52,169 nt of DNA from an uncultured Dokdonia sp. Its GTDB lineage: Bacteria > Bacteroidota > Bacteroidia > Flavobacteriales > Flavobacteriaceae. Position numbers and translations under genes: made by a program. The notes under the pieces are model-generated. The model was not told where the DNA came from. It made no database searches and was given only the letters and a program-made list of their open reading frames with translations. This document shows, piece after piece, positions 6,125 through 13,876 of this stretch. Each line of letters opens with the position of its first letter. Within the stretch, counting starts at the first letter, position 1. The stretch covers positions 1 through 52,169 of the forward strand of contig NZ_CALEMI010000041.1 of the NCBI RefSeq assembly GCF_937910895.1, read 5' to 3'.

Positions 6125-8320
6125 TTACTCCTTCACTCCTATTAAATGGAAATCTAGATGTTTTTTTACCAGATCAGCTTCTTTTACTTTGACAATCACT
6201 TCATCTCCTAAGGTGATTTGCGTTTTGGTACGTTGTCCTATAATCGAATAACTTTCTTGATCAAATTCATAATGATCTCCTTTGATATCGCGTAAGCGAA
6301 CCATGCCTTCACATTTATTAGAAATGATCTCTACATAGATTCCCCATTCTGTCACACCAGAAATAACGCCTAAAAATTCTTCATCCTTATGATCTTGCAT
6401 AAACTTGACTTGCATATATTTGATACTGTCACGTTCAGAACTAGTTGCTAGCTGCTCCATGGAGCTTGAATGCTTGCACTTTTCTTCATATTCTTCTTCA
6501 CTTGCCGACTTCCCACCATCTAAATAGTGTTGTAATAATCGGTGTACCATGACATCGGGATACCGACGGATGGGAGATGTGAAATGTGAATAATAATCGA
6601 AGGCGAGTCCGTAGTGTCCTATATTGTCTGTAGAGTACACGGCTTTTGACATGGTACGTATGGCAAGCGTGTCTACTAGGTTTTGTTCTTTCTTGCCTTG
6701 TACGTCTTCTAAAAGACTATTCAGCGAACTCGTGATGCTCTTACGATCTGTGAGATTAAGTTTATACCCAAACTTACCTACTACAGTTTCTAAAGCAGCT
6801 AATTTCTCATCATTGGGTTCATCGTGAATTCGATAGACAAAGGTATGTTTTGGTGTCTTTTTTCCTATAAATTCAGATACTTTACGATTGGCGAGTAGCA
6901 TAAATTCTTCAATCAGCTTATTGGCATCTTTTGAGGTTTTAAAAAATACGCCTGTTGGATTGGCATCTTTATCTAAATCAAATTTTACTTCTACTTTATC
7001 AAAAGAGATCGCACCATCTTTCATACGTTGTCTACGCATGATTTTGGCTAATCTGTCTAACTCTAAAGTAGCTTCAACAAGGGTATCATCTACTTTATAC
7101 GCTTTTCCAGTTAAGGATACTTCAGCTGGAATTACATTAGTTCTAGATTCAATGATCGCCTGCGCTTCTTCATAGGCAAAACGAGCATCGCTGTAGGTTA
7201 CGGTACGTCCGAACCATTGGTTATGTATTTTCGCGGAAGCGGGATTCATTTCAAACACAGCAGAAAACGTATATTTCTCTTCATGTGGTCGTAAGGAACA
7301 GGCGCCATTACTTAATATTTCTGGAAGCATCGGCACAACTCTATCTACGAGATAAACCGAGGTTGCACGTTCATAAGCTTCATCATCTAGAATGGTTCCA
7401 GGTATCAAATAGTGACTTACATCTGCAATGTGGATTCCTATTTCGTAATTGCCGTTTTCTAATTTTTTAAAGCTTAAGGCATCATCAAAATCTTTGGCAT
7501 CTTTAGGATCTATGGTAAACGTAAGCGTATCACGCATATCACGACGCTTAGCAATTTCCTCTTTTTTGATGGAAGTATCTATCTTATTAGCAAAGTCTTC
7601 AACCTCTTGAGGAAACTCGTATGGGAGTCCGTATTGTGCTAAAATAGAATGAATTTCGGTATTATGTTCGCCTGGTTTTCCAAGTACCTTAGTTACTTTT
7701 CCAAACGGAGAATCGGCTTTATCTGGCCAATCTTCTAATTTGACTACTACTTTATCGCCGTTTTCAGCTTTTCCAATTTTATTAAGGGGTACAAAGACAT
7801 CTGTGTACATCTTGTTCCCTTCTGAGGTATGTACAAAGGCAAACTTTTTCTGAATCTCAATCACGCCGACAAATTCATCGGTTTTACGTTGTAAGATTTT
7901 TACGATTTCACCTTCGTGTTTCTTATTACGGCGTTGTCTGTATACATATACTTCGACTTCATCACCGTTTAATGCTTTGTTTAAGTGATGTGGAGGAACG
8001 TAAATATCCTGTTCCATATCTTCTACCATTACATAGCCACCGCCTTTACCAGAAACATCTAGGATGCCAGTATGGTAATTGCGGTTAGGGATGAGTTGGT
8101 ATTTACCACGTTCAGGTTCTATAATCTGATCTTTGGCTTTTAATTGGGCTAATTTTTTGATCACCATATTCCGACTACTCGTATCATTTACGTCTAATTT
8201 TGCGCAAATTTGTTTGTAGTTGAATGTTTTATGGTGGTCTTCTTTAAGGATCTTCATGATCCTTTCTGTGAGGTTATTGATGGTTGCAGAACTGTTTCGT
8301 CTGCGTCTTTTTTTTGTCAT
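6125..8320 (-). CDS. rnr: Ribonuclease R
   Basis: Processive 3'-5' exoribonuclease of the RNase II/R family that degrades structured RNA in the cytosol. The 731-aa order is normal: a winged-helix domain (about 15-75), cold-shock domains with GYVMVEDMEQDIYVPP, the RNB domain with catalytic aspartates in TIDPKDAKDFDDALS (about 275-290), HFTSPIRRYPDVMVHRLL, and an S1 domain near the C-terminus (GVISGVTEWGIYVEI). The basic start MTKKRRRRNSS is typical. A weakly related TTTTCGCGGAAGCG sequence lies within it near 7228-7241. A TAGCTTTG box on the minus strand at 8486-8479 could be its promoter and would give a leader of about 150 nt. Confidence 0.95.
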   Translation of the reverse strand: MTKKRRRRNSSATINNLTERIMKILKEDHHKTFNYKQICAKLDVNDTSSRNMVIKKLAQLKAKDQIIEPERGKYQLIPNRNYHTGILDVSGKGGGYVMVEDMEQDIYVPPHHLNKALNGDEVEVYVYRQRRNKKHEGEIVKILQRKTDEFVGVIEIQKKFAFVHTSEGNKMYTDVFVPLNKIGKAENGDKVVVKLEDWPDKADSPFGKVTKVLGKPGEHNTEIHSILAQYGLPYEFPQEVEDFANKIDTSIKKEEIAKRRDMRDTLTFTIDPKDAKDFDDALSFKKLENGNYEIGIHIADVSHYLIPGTILDDEAYERATSVYLVDRVVPMLPEILSNGACSLRPHEEKYTFSAVFEMNPASAKIHNQWFGRTVTYSDARFAYEEAQAIIESRTNVIPAEVSLTGKAYKVDDTLVEATLELDRLAKIMRRQRMKDGAISFDKVEVKFDLDKDANPTGVFFKTSKDANKLIEEFMLLANRKVSEFIGKKTPKHTFVYRIHDEPNDEKLAALETVVGKFGYKLNLTDRKSITSSLNSLLEDVQGKKEQNLVDTLAIRTMSKAVYSTDNIGHYGLAFDYYSHFTSPIRRYPDVMVHRLLQHYLDGGKSASEEEYEEKCKHSSSMEQLATSSERDSIKYMQVKFMQDHKDEEFLGVISGVTEWGIYVEIISNKCEGMVRLRDIKGDHYEFDQESYSIIGQRTKTQITLGDEVIVKVKEADLVKKHLDFHLIGVKE

Positions 8321-8704
8321 TTAATTGTAATCATATTGTATTTCTATATAAAATAGAAATGTACTTATTTTTTGCTTAATGAATGTATGGTTATGCATGA
8401 GGAGAAGAATGCATTGATATCGTGAAGTTATTAAAAACTTGTATGAATTCATAGATACTAAATTCATTAAGATTGGTGCAAAGCTACGCTTTAAATATTA
8501 AATGATGTATTTAGATTATTATTTTAAGATTAAGAGACTGTTTTCTTAGTTTTATGAAAGAGAAAAGCGCACCTATTTTTAGACACGCTTTTGATTTTTT
8601 TAAAGTATTCGCTTTCGCGAAAGCGTACTTAGAATCTATAATTTTCATTGTTTGCCTAAAATCCTAAAGGATGGAATAAAAATTTCTTCAATTCGCCTAT
8701 GTTA
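8321..8704. other. 384-nt intergenic region upstream of rnr
   Basis: It holds the rnr leader, a possible minus-strand -7 box (8486-8479) and one exact iterated palindrome (8610-8625). Nothing else is supported. A 37-codon plus-strand frame at 8554-8667 runs through the palindrome but looks accidental. Confidence 0.6.
8610..8625. repeat. Iterated palindrome copy 3 (intergenic)
   Basis: Exact CGCTTTCGCGAAAGCG followed by TAC, about 80 nt past the stop of the beta-propeller gene. Confidence 0.9.
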
Positions 8705-10168
8705 TTACTCTATAATCAATTTTTTAGAAGCCATTCCTTCACTTGTAGTGACTTGAAGAATATAGATTCCTTTTGTAAATTGAGAAGTGTCTATGGTTGT
8801 ATTTTGTGTAACAAAAACACGTTGACCTAAAGTATTATAAAGTGTGATTTTTTGAAGTACTGCTGTGTGTTCTCTTGGCAATTCTATAGTTACTGTAGAA
8901 GGTGCAGGATTTGGAAAAAATGTAAAACGAGAGGTGGCAGATTCTTTAACAGATAGTATAAATTCGTTATTAAGATCAAATATACGTACTTCACCTTTCC
9001 CAGCTTTACTCAAATTAGAACCTACAGCTATAATAGTACCATCTGAAGAAAGACTCACACTAATACCAGCTTGATCTCCGGACATTTGACCATCTATATC
9101 ATTTCCAATTTGTTTCCAAACGTTATCTTCATTTTGAAAAATACGAGCATTGCCTGCAGCAAGTCCATTATCATTATTAAATCTTGCACCAATGGCAATT
9201 ATAGTACCATCTGAAGAGAGGCTTAGTCCTCTTCCAAACTGATCGCCTGGCATTTCTCCACTAATAGTATCTCCTATTTGTACCCAATTTTCTTCTTCTT
9301 CTTCTTTATAAATACTCACCAAACCTATATCTTCTTGCTCAGAATTCATCATCATAGAGGATACAGCAAGTATTTTACCATCACCAGATAAACTAATTTC
9401 CCTTCCATACTGATCGCCATCTATTTGACTGCTAATATCTTGACCTGTCTGAACCCAAAATCCTCCTTGATTCTTATATATTCGAACATGACCAGATAAA
9501 ATACCATTACCCAGATCAAAAGAGGTTCCTACTGCAATAACATTACCATTATCTGAAAGACTGACTGTAGTTCCTAAAACATTAACTCCAACAGCATTGT
9601 TAATAGTATTACCTATTCTATCCCACGTTCCTCCTTGATTTATATATACATCTACTTGACCAGAAACTGGAGAATTTGTATTGATATGATTTGCACCTAT
9701 TGCTACAATACGTCCATCACAGGAGAGGCTTACGCTTCTTCCAAAAAAGAATTGTGATGGGATACCATCAATATCTTGACCAACTTGAGTCCAAAATCCA
9801 CCATGGTTTTCATAGACACGTACATGACCTAAATTATTATTATTATTACTAGCTCCTATAGCTACAATGCTTCCATCACAAGAAAGACTTACACTGATTC
9901 CAGAAAGATCACCTATCGCTTCTCCATCTATATCTTGACCTATTTGGATCCAAGTACCATTAGAGTTTTCATAAACTCTTACGTGTCCAGAATTGGTACC
10001 ATTACCATCATTATCAAAAGCGCCTATAGCTACAATGTTTCCGTCTGAAGAAAGACTGATACTAGTTCCGGAAAGGTCACCTATCGCTTCTCCATCAATA
10101 TCTTCACCTATTTGGATTTGCCCAAAGGTCACAAAAGGAATTAAAATAAAAAGTAATGGAATTTTCAT
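8705..10168 (-). CDS. Secreted seven-repeat beta-propeller protein with T9SS tail
   Basis: The likely start is the ATG at 10168 (MKIPLLFILIPFVTFGQ), which gives a clean signal peptide; the frame is open further upstream but those residues look non-coding. The mature protein has seven repeats of 50-60 residues on the pattern Q(I/V)GxxIDGxxxGDxxGxxVSLSxDGxIxAIG...GxVRVYxN, so a seven-bladed beta-propeller related to FG-GAP/integrin-alpha repeats is likely. Aspartate-rich loops suggest calcium binding. From about residue 415 a type IX sorting domain follows (FTFFPNPAPSTVTIELP, then GIYILQV and KKLIIE). The protein is probably exported and held at the surface or released. Partner unknown. Confidence 0.88.
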   Translation of the reverse strand: MKIPLLFILIPFVTFGQIQIGEDIDGEAIGDLSGTSISLSSDGNIVAIGAFDNDGNGTNSGHVRVYENSNGTWIQIGQDIDGEAIGDLSGISVSLSCDGSIVAIGASNNNNNLGHVRVYENHGGFWTQVGQDIDGIPSQFFFGRSVSLSCDGRIVAIGANHINTNSPVSGQVDVYINQGGTWDRIGNTINNAVGVNVLGTTVSLSDNGNVIAVGTSFDLGNGILSGHVRIYKNQGGFWVQTGQDISSQIDGDQYGREISLSGDGKILAVSSMMMNSEQEDIGLVSIYKEEEEENWVQIGDTISGEMPGDQFGRGLSLSSDGTIIAIGARFNNDNGLAAGNARIFQNEDNVWKQIGNDIDGQMSGDQAGISVSLSSDGTIIAVGSNLSKAGKGEVRIFDLNNEFILSVKESATSRFTFFPNPAPSTVTIELPREHTAVLQKITLYNTLGQRVFVTQNTTIDTSQFTKGIYILQVTTSEGMASKKLIIE

Positions 10169-10352
10169 TTTACCATTATGTTTTTGTAAAGAACGGAAAT
10201 ATTTAGTATTAATAAAAAATTGTTCAACCAAATATCCAATTAACAATTCTATAATATGAATAATTTAAACAAAAAGAGATTAATTCTTAAAAAAAACTTA
10301 AATTTAGTGTAACATTAAGTAAAAAATTACGTCTCTATGAAGAGACTTTCTA

Positions 10353-10511
10353 ATGGCTTCTATAAAAAAACTAAATAAAACCACTATTCTTTTTATCCTA
10401 ATATTTGTATTAGGGCTTGTTGTTATTGGCATATATGTAAACAATTCTTTTAATGAATATGGTCATCATACCTCTACTACTACTACTCAAGTAGAAACTA
10501 TTGCTAGTTAA
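10353..10511 (+). CDS. Small single-span membrane protein (52 aa)
   Basis: A 52-codon frame from ATG at 10353 to TAA at 10511. The N-terminus is basic (MASIKKLNKTT), then there is one hydrophobic segment (ILFILIFVLGLVVIGIYV) and a polar tail with HHTSTTTTQVETIAS. The layout (positive-inside N-terminus, one helix, polar exterior) is that of a real small membrane peptide rather than a chance frame. It diverges from the beta-propeller gene. A short hairpin GTCTC-TATGA-AGAGAC lies just upstream of the start. I do not recognise a family. Confidence 0.5.
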   Translation: MASIKKLNKTTILFILIFVLGLVVIGIYVNNSFNEYGHHTSTTTTQVETIAS

Positions 10512-11172
10512 AAATCGAGTCGTACTTTTATTCTTTATATGTATTTTTTTCACTAAATAATCCTCGACCATAACCACGAGGTATTTAAAGAACCATCATT
10601 TTTTAAGTTTTAAATGAACTTTATTAGATTAGCTTAACTAGCTGTTTAAAATTTATTACTTCACACTATTTTATAATAGCATTTCACTATTAAAATCAGT
10701 TATCAACATAGTATATAATTACATTTTCTTTTTCTTTAATAAATTTAAAAAAAATGATGGTTATAATAGTGTGTGAATAGCGGTATAACTTTTAGATCAT
10801 TTTTTTTGATTTATCACTTACTATGAGTTGTTCACTATTTATGAGGTATAAAAAAAGAGTTAGATACCTTAAAATTAAGTGTTTTATGAATCGCTATTCA
10901 CAATTGTTAAAAACTCTAATTGACAACGTTTTGAAGACAACTATTTTTGTGAGTTATTAAATTTGAGTTTAAAATAGACTCATATAATTGATAAGAACTA
11001 ATCAAATAAAAAGTTGTGAGATTCTTATAGCCCCTGTATTGTAAAAAAAAGCATAGTATCCTATTTGAGTTATTACTAAATTTTAAAAGTTATTGACAAT
11101 AGCTATACACAGTTTATAAACAGGATATAGGTTTACTACTATCGTAAAAGATCATTGTTTATTAAAAGTGTA

Positions 11173-11192
11173 TACGCTTTCGCGAAAGCGTA
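11173..11192. repeat. Iterated palindrome copy 4 (full 20-bp form)
   Basis: Exact TACGCTTTCGCGAAAGCGTA, 24 nt before the rpiB -7 box. Confidence 0.92.
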
Positions 11193-11215
11193 CCCTACAA
11201 ACCTTATAGTTTATA

Positions 11216-11223
11216 TAAATTTG
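11216..11223 (+). promoter_or_regulatory. rpiB promoter -7 box
   Basis: TAAATTTG fits TAnnTTTG and ends 22 nt before the rpiB ATG. The region where -33 should lie is at the edge of the palindrome and has no TTTG. Confidence 0.5.
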
Positions 11224-11245
11224 CAGAAACAAATACGAGACACTC

Positions 11246-11677
11246 ATGAAAATTGCTATTGGAAACGATCACGCAGGTCCAGATTACAAACATGCTATTG
11301 TAGCGTATCTAGAAAGTCAAGGACACGAGGTGACTAATTACGGAACAGATACAACAGACAGTGTAGACTACCCAGATTTTGGACATTTGGTGGCCAAAGA
11401 TGTAGAAAATGGTGTTGTAGATTTTGGGATTGTTATTTGTGGAAGTGGCAATGGGATTGCGATGAGTGTAAACAAACACAAAAATGTACGCGCAGCACTT
11501 TGCTGGATAAAAGAAATAGCAGCATTAGCCAGACAACACAATGATGCTAACGTCATTAGTATTCCTGCGAGATATACGTCAAAAAATCAAGCAGTAGATA
11601 TGGTAAAAACTTTTTTAACTACTGATTTTGAAGGAGGTCGTCATCAACGACGTGTCGATAAAATATCACAGTGTTAA
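11246..11677 (+). CDS. rpiB: Ribose-5-phosphate isomerase B
   Basis: Interconverts ribose 5-phosphate and ribulose 5-phosphate in the pentose phosphate pathway. The 143-aa length is normal for RpiB. MKIAIGNDHAGPDYK is the N-terminal phosphate-binding motif, the catalytic base cysteine lies in VICGSGNGIAM, and the His and Arg residues in RQHNDANV and GRHQRRV bind substrate. The start is set by the family N-terminus. It is followed 29 nt later by an acetyltransferase on the same strand, so the two may form a short operon. Confidence 0.95.
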   Translation: MKIAIGNDHAGPDYKHAIVAYLESQGHEVTNYGTDTTDSVDYPDFGHLVAKDVENGVVDFGIVICGSGNGIAMSVNKHKNVRAALCWIKEIAALARQHNDANVISIPARYTSKNQAVDMVKTFLTTDFEGGRHQRRVDKISQC

Positions 11678-11706
11678 TTTTCTAAAAACCGCTTCACGGA
11701 TTAATT

Positions 11707-12165
11707 ATGAAAACCAAACCACTTCATTTTGAGGTAAAGTCTTATAATGAACTCACAACAGACGAGTTATATAATATGCTTCAATTACGTGCTGAAGTTT
11801 TTGTTGTTGAGCAAGACTGCGTGTATCAAGATATAGACGGTAAAGACAACATCGCTTTGCACGTACTAGGATATAAAGATAAAGAGCTAGTAGCGTATAC
11901 ACGTGTTTTTCCGCCAAATACCTATTTCGAATATGCGAGTATTGGTAGGGTAGTGGTACGCGCTTCAGAACGCAAACATAAATACGGATATGATGTAATG
12001 AAGGTATCTATAGAAGCTGTAGAAAAAGCCTATAAAACAACGACGATTAAAATTTCGGCACAAACGTATCTGAAATCATTTTACAATCATCTTGGATTTA
12101 AAGAAGTAGGCGAGGGGTATCTAGAAGATGGGATTCCTCATATAGGGATGATAAAAACCACTTAG
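11707..12165 (+). CDS. ElaA-type GNAT acetyltransferase
   Basis: A 152-aa GNAT-fold protein. LRAEVFVVEQDCVYQDIDGKD is close to the ElaA family signature (LR..VFVVEQ.C.Y.D.D..D), the core acetyl-CoA-binding region is IGRVVVRASERKHKYGYDVM, and the late strand is FYNHLGFKEVGEGYLEDGIPH. It should transfer acetyl groups from acetyl-CoA; the acceptor is unknown. It lies 29 nt after rpiB and converges on the sterol desaturase gene with a 6-nt gap. Confidence 0.88.
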   Translation: MKTKPLHFEVKSYNELTTDELYNMLQLRAEVFVVEQDCVYQDIDGKDNIALHVLGYKDKELVAYTRVFPPNTYFEYASIGRVVVRASERKHKYGYDVMKVSIEAVEKAYKTTTIKISAQTYLKSFYNHLGFKEVGEGYLEDGIPHIGMIKTT

Positions 12166-12171
12166 AACTCT

Positions 12172-12990
12172 TTATTCTTTATAGTTTACACTCTTATCAA
12201 AAGGGAGTTTTAATTGATATTTTAGCACATCTGTTTGTGTCTCATCAATGATATCTAATCCAAATCTTACTTTACTAGGATCATCGTATAAAAAGGTGCC
12301 AAATAAACGATCCCAAATAGAGAGAATATTTCCATAATTTGTATCCGTCCACGGTAGTTCTCTATGATGATGAAAACGATGCATTCCTGGTGTCACGATG
12401 ATATAACTTAATGCCCTGTCTATTCTTTTTGGAACATGAAAACTAGTGTGCGTCCAATACGTAAAAAAGATCGTAATAATCCGGTATAAAAGATAAAAAG
12501 AAATAGGCATTCCTGTGATGACCACGGCAAAAAGTGCGGCGAGTTCTCTCATGATAAAATCCATAGGATGATGTCTAGTACCAGAGGTGACATCCAGATG
12601 TGTATCACTATGATGTATGGTATGTAAGTGCCACAACCATTTATTTTTATGTAAAAAATAATGAACACCGTATTGAGCTATAAGATCTAGTAGTAATAAA
12701 GCAATACCAAGTTCTATCCATAAAGGCGCTTCAAACCAATGTAGTATTCCAAATTGTGCTTCTTGTCCCCATAAAAAAACACCTACTGTAGCGATTCCAA
12801 AAATAGTATTAATCACCATTGTAAAAGAAAGAAGTATCAGGTTTGTTTTAGCATGCTTCCATTTTTTATAGATAGCTTTTTGAAAAGGATAATAGCCTTC
12901 TAAGATCCAAAAAAGAGTGATTACCGCAACGAGCCAGATGAGTTTTTGCCAGATAGGCATTGTTTCAAAAAAATGAAGAAAAGCATCCAT
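12172..12990 (-). CDS. Sterol desaturase / fatty acid hydroxylase family protein
   Basis: A 272-aa integral membrane di-iron oxygenase of the fatty acid hydroxylase superfamily. The histidine clusters that bind the two irons are visible: HYFLHK, HLHTIHHSD, and HRFHHHRELP late in the protein. Four to five hydrophobic segments surround them. Such enzymes hydroxylate or desaturate lipids or carotenoids using O2; the substrate is not evident. Its ATG directly abuts the stop codon of the OmpA-domain gene, so translation is probably coupled within the CtpA-OmpA-desaturase operon. Confidence 0.88.
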   Translation of the reverse strand: MDAFLHFFETMPIWQKLIWLVAVITLFWILEGYYPFQKAIYKKWKHAKTNLILLSFTMVINTIFGIATVGVFLWGQEAQFGILHWFEAPLWIELGIALLLLDLIAQYGVHYFLHKNKWLWHLHTIHHSDTHLDVTSGTRHHPMDFIMRELAALFAVVITGMPISFYLLYRIITIFFTYWTHTSFHVPKRIDRALSYIIVTPGMHRFHHHRELPWTDTNYGNILSIWDRLFGTFLYDDPSKVRFGLDIIDETQTDVLKYQLKLPFDKSVNYKE

Positions 12991-13872
12991 TTACTTTTTC
13001 TTAGATTTCTTTACATAGGTTACAAGAATCTCGACACGTCTATCTAGGTTTGTGTCACCGCCTAAGGGATATTTACTTCCATATCCTTCATACCGCATCC
13101 TTTTTTTTGCTACGCCATTTTTAGATAAATAATCATATACAAATTTTGCGCGAGAGACAGAAAGATTACGTTTTCCTGTTCTTAGATCAATTGCATCACG
13201 ACCTCTGCCTACACAGCATACATGACCTTGTATTTTAAAAATGATATTATCATTTTCTTTAAGGAATTTTGCAAGTTCCCTTAAGCTTTTGTAAGAACTA
13301 CTTCGGATATAACTGTAATTGATTTTAAAAAGAATATTTTCTAGTAAAATACGATCTCCTTTCTCAATCGTATCTGTAAAAGATTTATATCGTTTTTCTA
13401 CAGCTGCGGTAACACGTTCTTTTTCAGAAGCTTCTTCTTCTGGTGTTACATTGCGAGGAGGGTCTTCTTTTATAGAAACAATGATCTCAACCTTACGATT
13501 GAGTTTACGTTGCACCTCGTTGGTAATATCATCGAGTCGAGTAAGTAATAATTCTCCTTTTCCATCAGAATTTTTAATGATGGTATCTGAGATTCCTTGT
13601 GCAGAAAAGATAGCTTTAATAGCATCTGCACGTTGTTGAGAGAGCTTATTATTATAGGCATCACTACCCCTGTCATCACAATATCCGTAAATAGAAATAT
13701 CTTCTATTTTGTCTTTTGGTAAGCTTGTAATAAAACGGTTGAGTTTTGCTATTTCTGAAGGTGTAATATCATATTGGTCTGTATCAAAAAAAGTTTCGTG
13801 TGACCGATCTACTTGCGCCACAGCGATTACCGTATACAATAAAAAGACAATATGTATATAAAAATGCTTAAT
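12991..13872 (-). CDS. Protein with two OmpA-type domains; apparent ATT start
   Basis: The first OmpA-like peptidoglycan-binding domain (FDTDQYDITPSEIAKL ... IYGYCDDRGSD) is N-terminal and a second one (YKSLRELAKFLKEND ... IQGHVCCVGRG ... EGYGSKYPLGGD) is C-terminal, with a charged linker between; there is no beta-barrel. It should be periplasmic and bind the cell wall. Start choice is odd: the first standard codon is TTG at 13839, which would cut the signal peptide in half. Reading from ATT at 13872, 4 nt after the upstream stop, gives MKHFYIHIVFLLYTVIAVAQ, a complete signal peptide, and 293 aa. I prefer ATT but it is unproven. Confidence 0.82.
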   Translation of the reverse strand: MKHFYIHIVFLLYTVIAVAQVDRSHETFFDTDQYDITPSEIAKLNRFITSLPKDKIEDISIYGYCDDRGSDAYNNKLSQQRADAIKAIFSAQGISDTIIKNSDGKGELLLTRLDDITNEVQRKLNRKVEIIVSIKEDPPRNVTPEEEASEKERVTAAVEKRYKSFTDTIEKGDRILLENILFKINYSYIRSSSYKSLRELAKFLKENDNIIFKIQGHVCCVGRGRDAIDLRTGKRNLSVSRAKFVYDYLSKNGVAKKRMRYEGYGSKYPLGGDTNLDRRVEILVTYVKKSKKK

Positions 13873-13876
13873 AGGC

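Larger units (their letters stand above)
10512..11245. other. 734-nt AT-rich gap with DnaA-box-like sites
   Basis: No gene is supported. It is the longest and most AT-rich gap in the window. Near-matches to the DnaA box TTATNCACA are TTATCAACA (10700-10708), CTATTCACA (10894-10902), its complement TGTGAATAG (10772-10780), and a cluster TTATTGACA (11090-11098), CTATACACA (11103-11111), TTATAAACA (11114-11122). The right end carries an exact 20-bp palindrome copy and the rpiB promoter. It could be a replication origin or simply a long regulatory spacer; no dnaA, dnaN or gidA gene is nearby. Confidence 0.35.

Noticed and set aside
8554-8667. 37-codon plus-strand frame carrying AFAKA through palindrome copy 3
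   Set aside because: The palindrome is stop-free in every frame, so short frames through it are expected; no other coding sign.
11155-11337. 60-codon frame with AFAKA overlapping rpiB
   Set aside because: Overlaps the well-supported rpiB gene in another frame and includes the intergenic palindrome.
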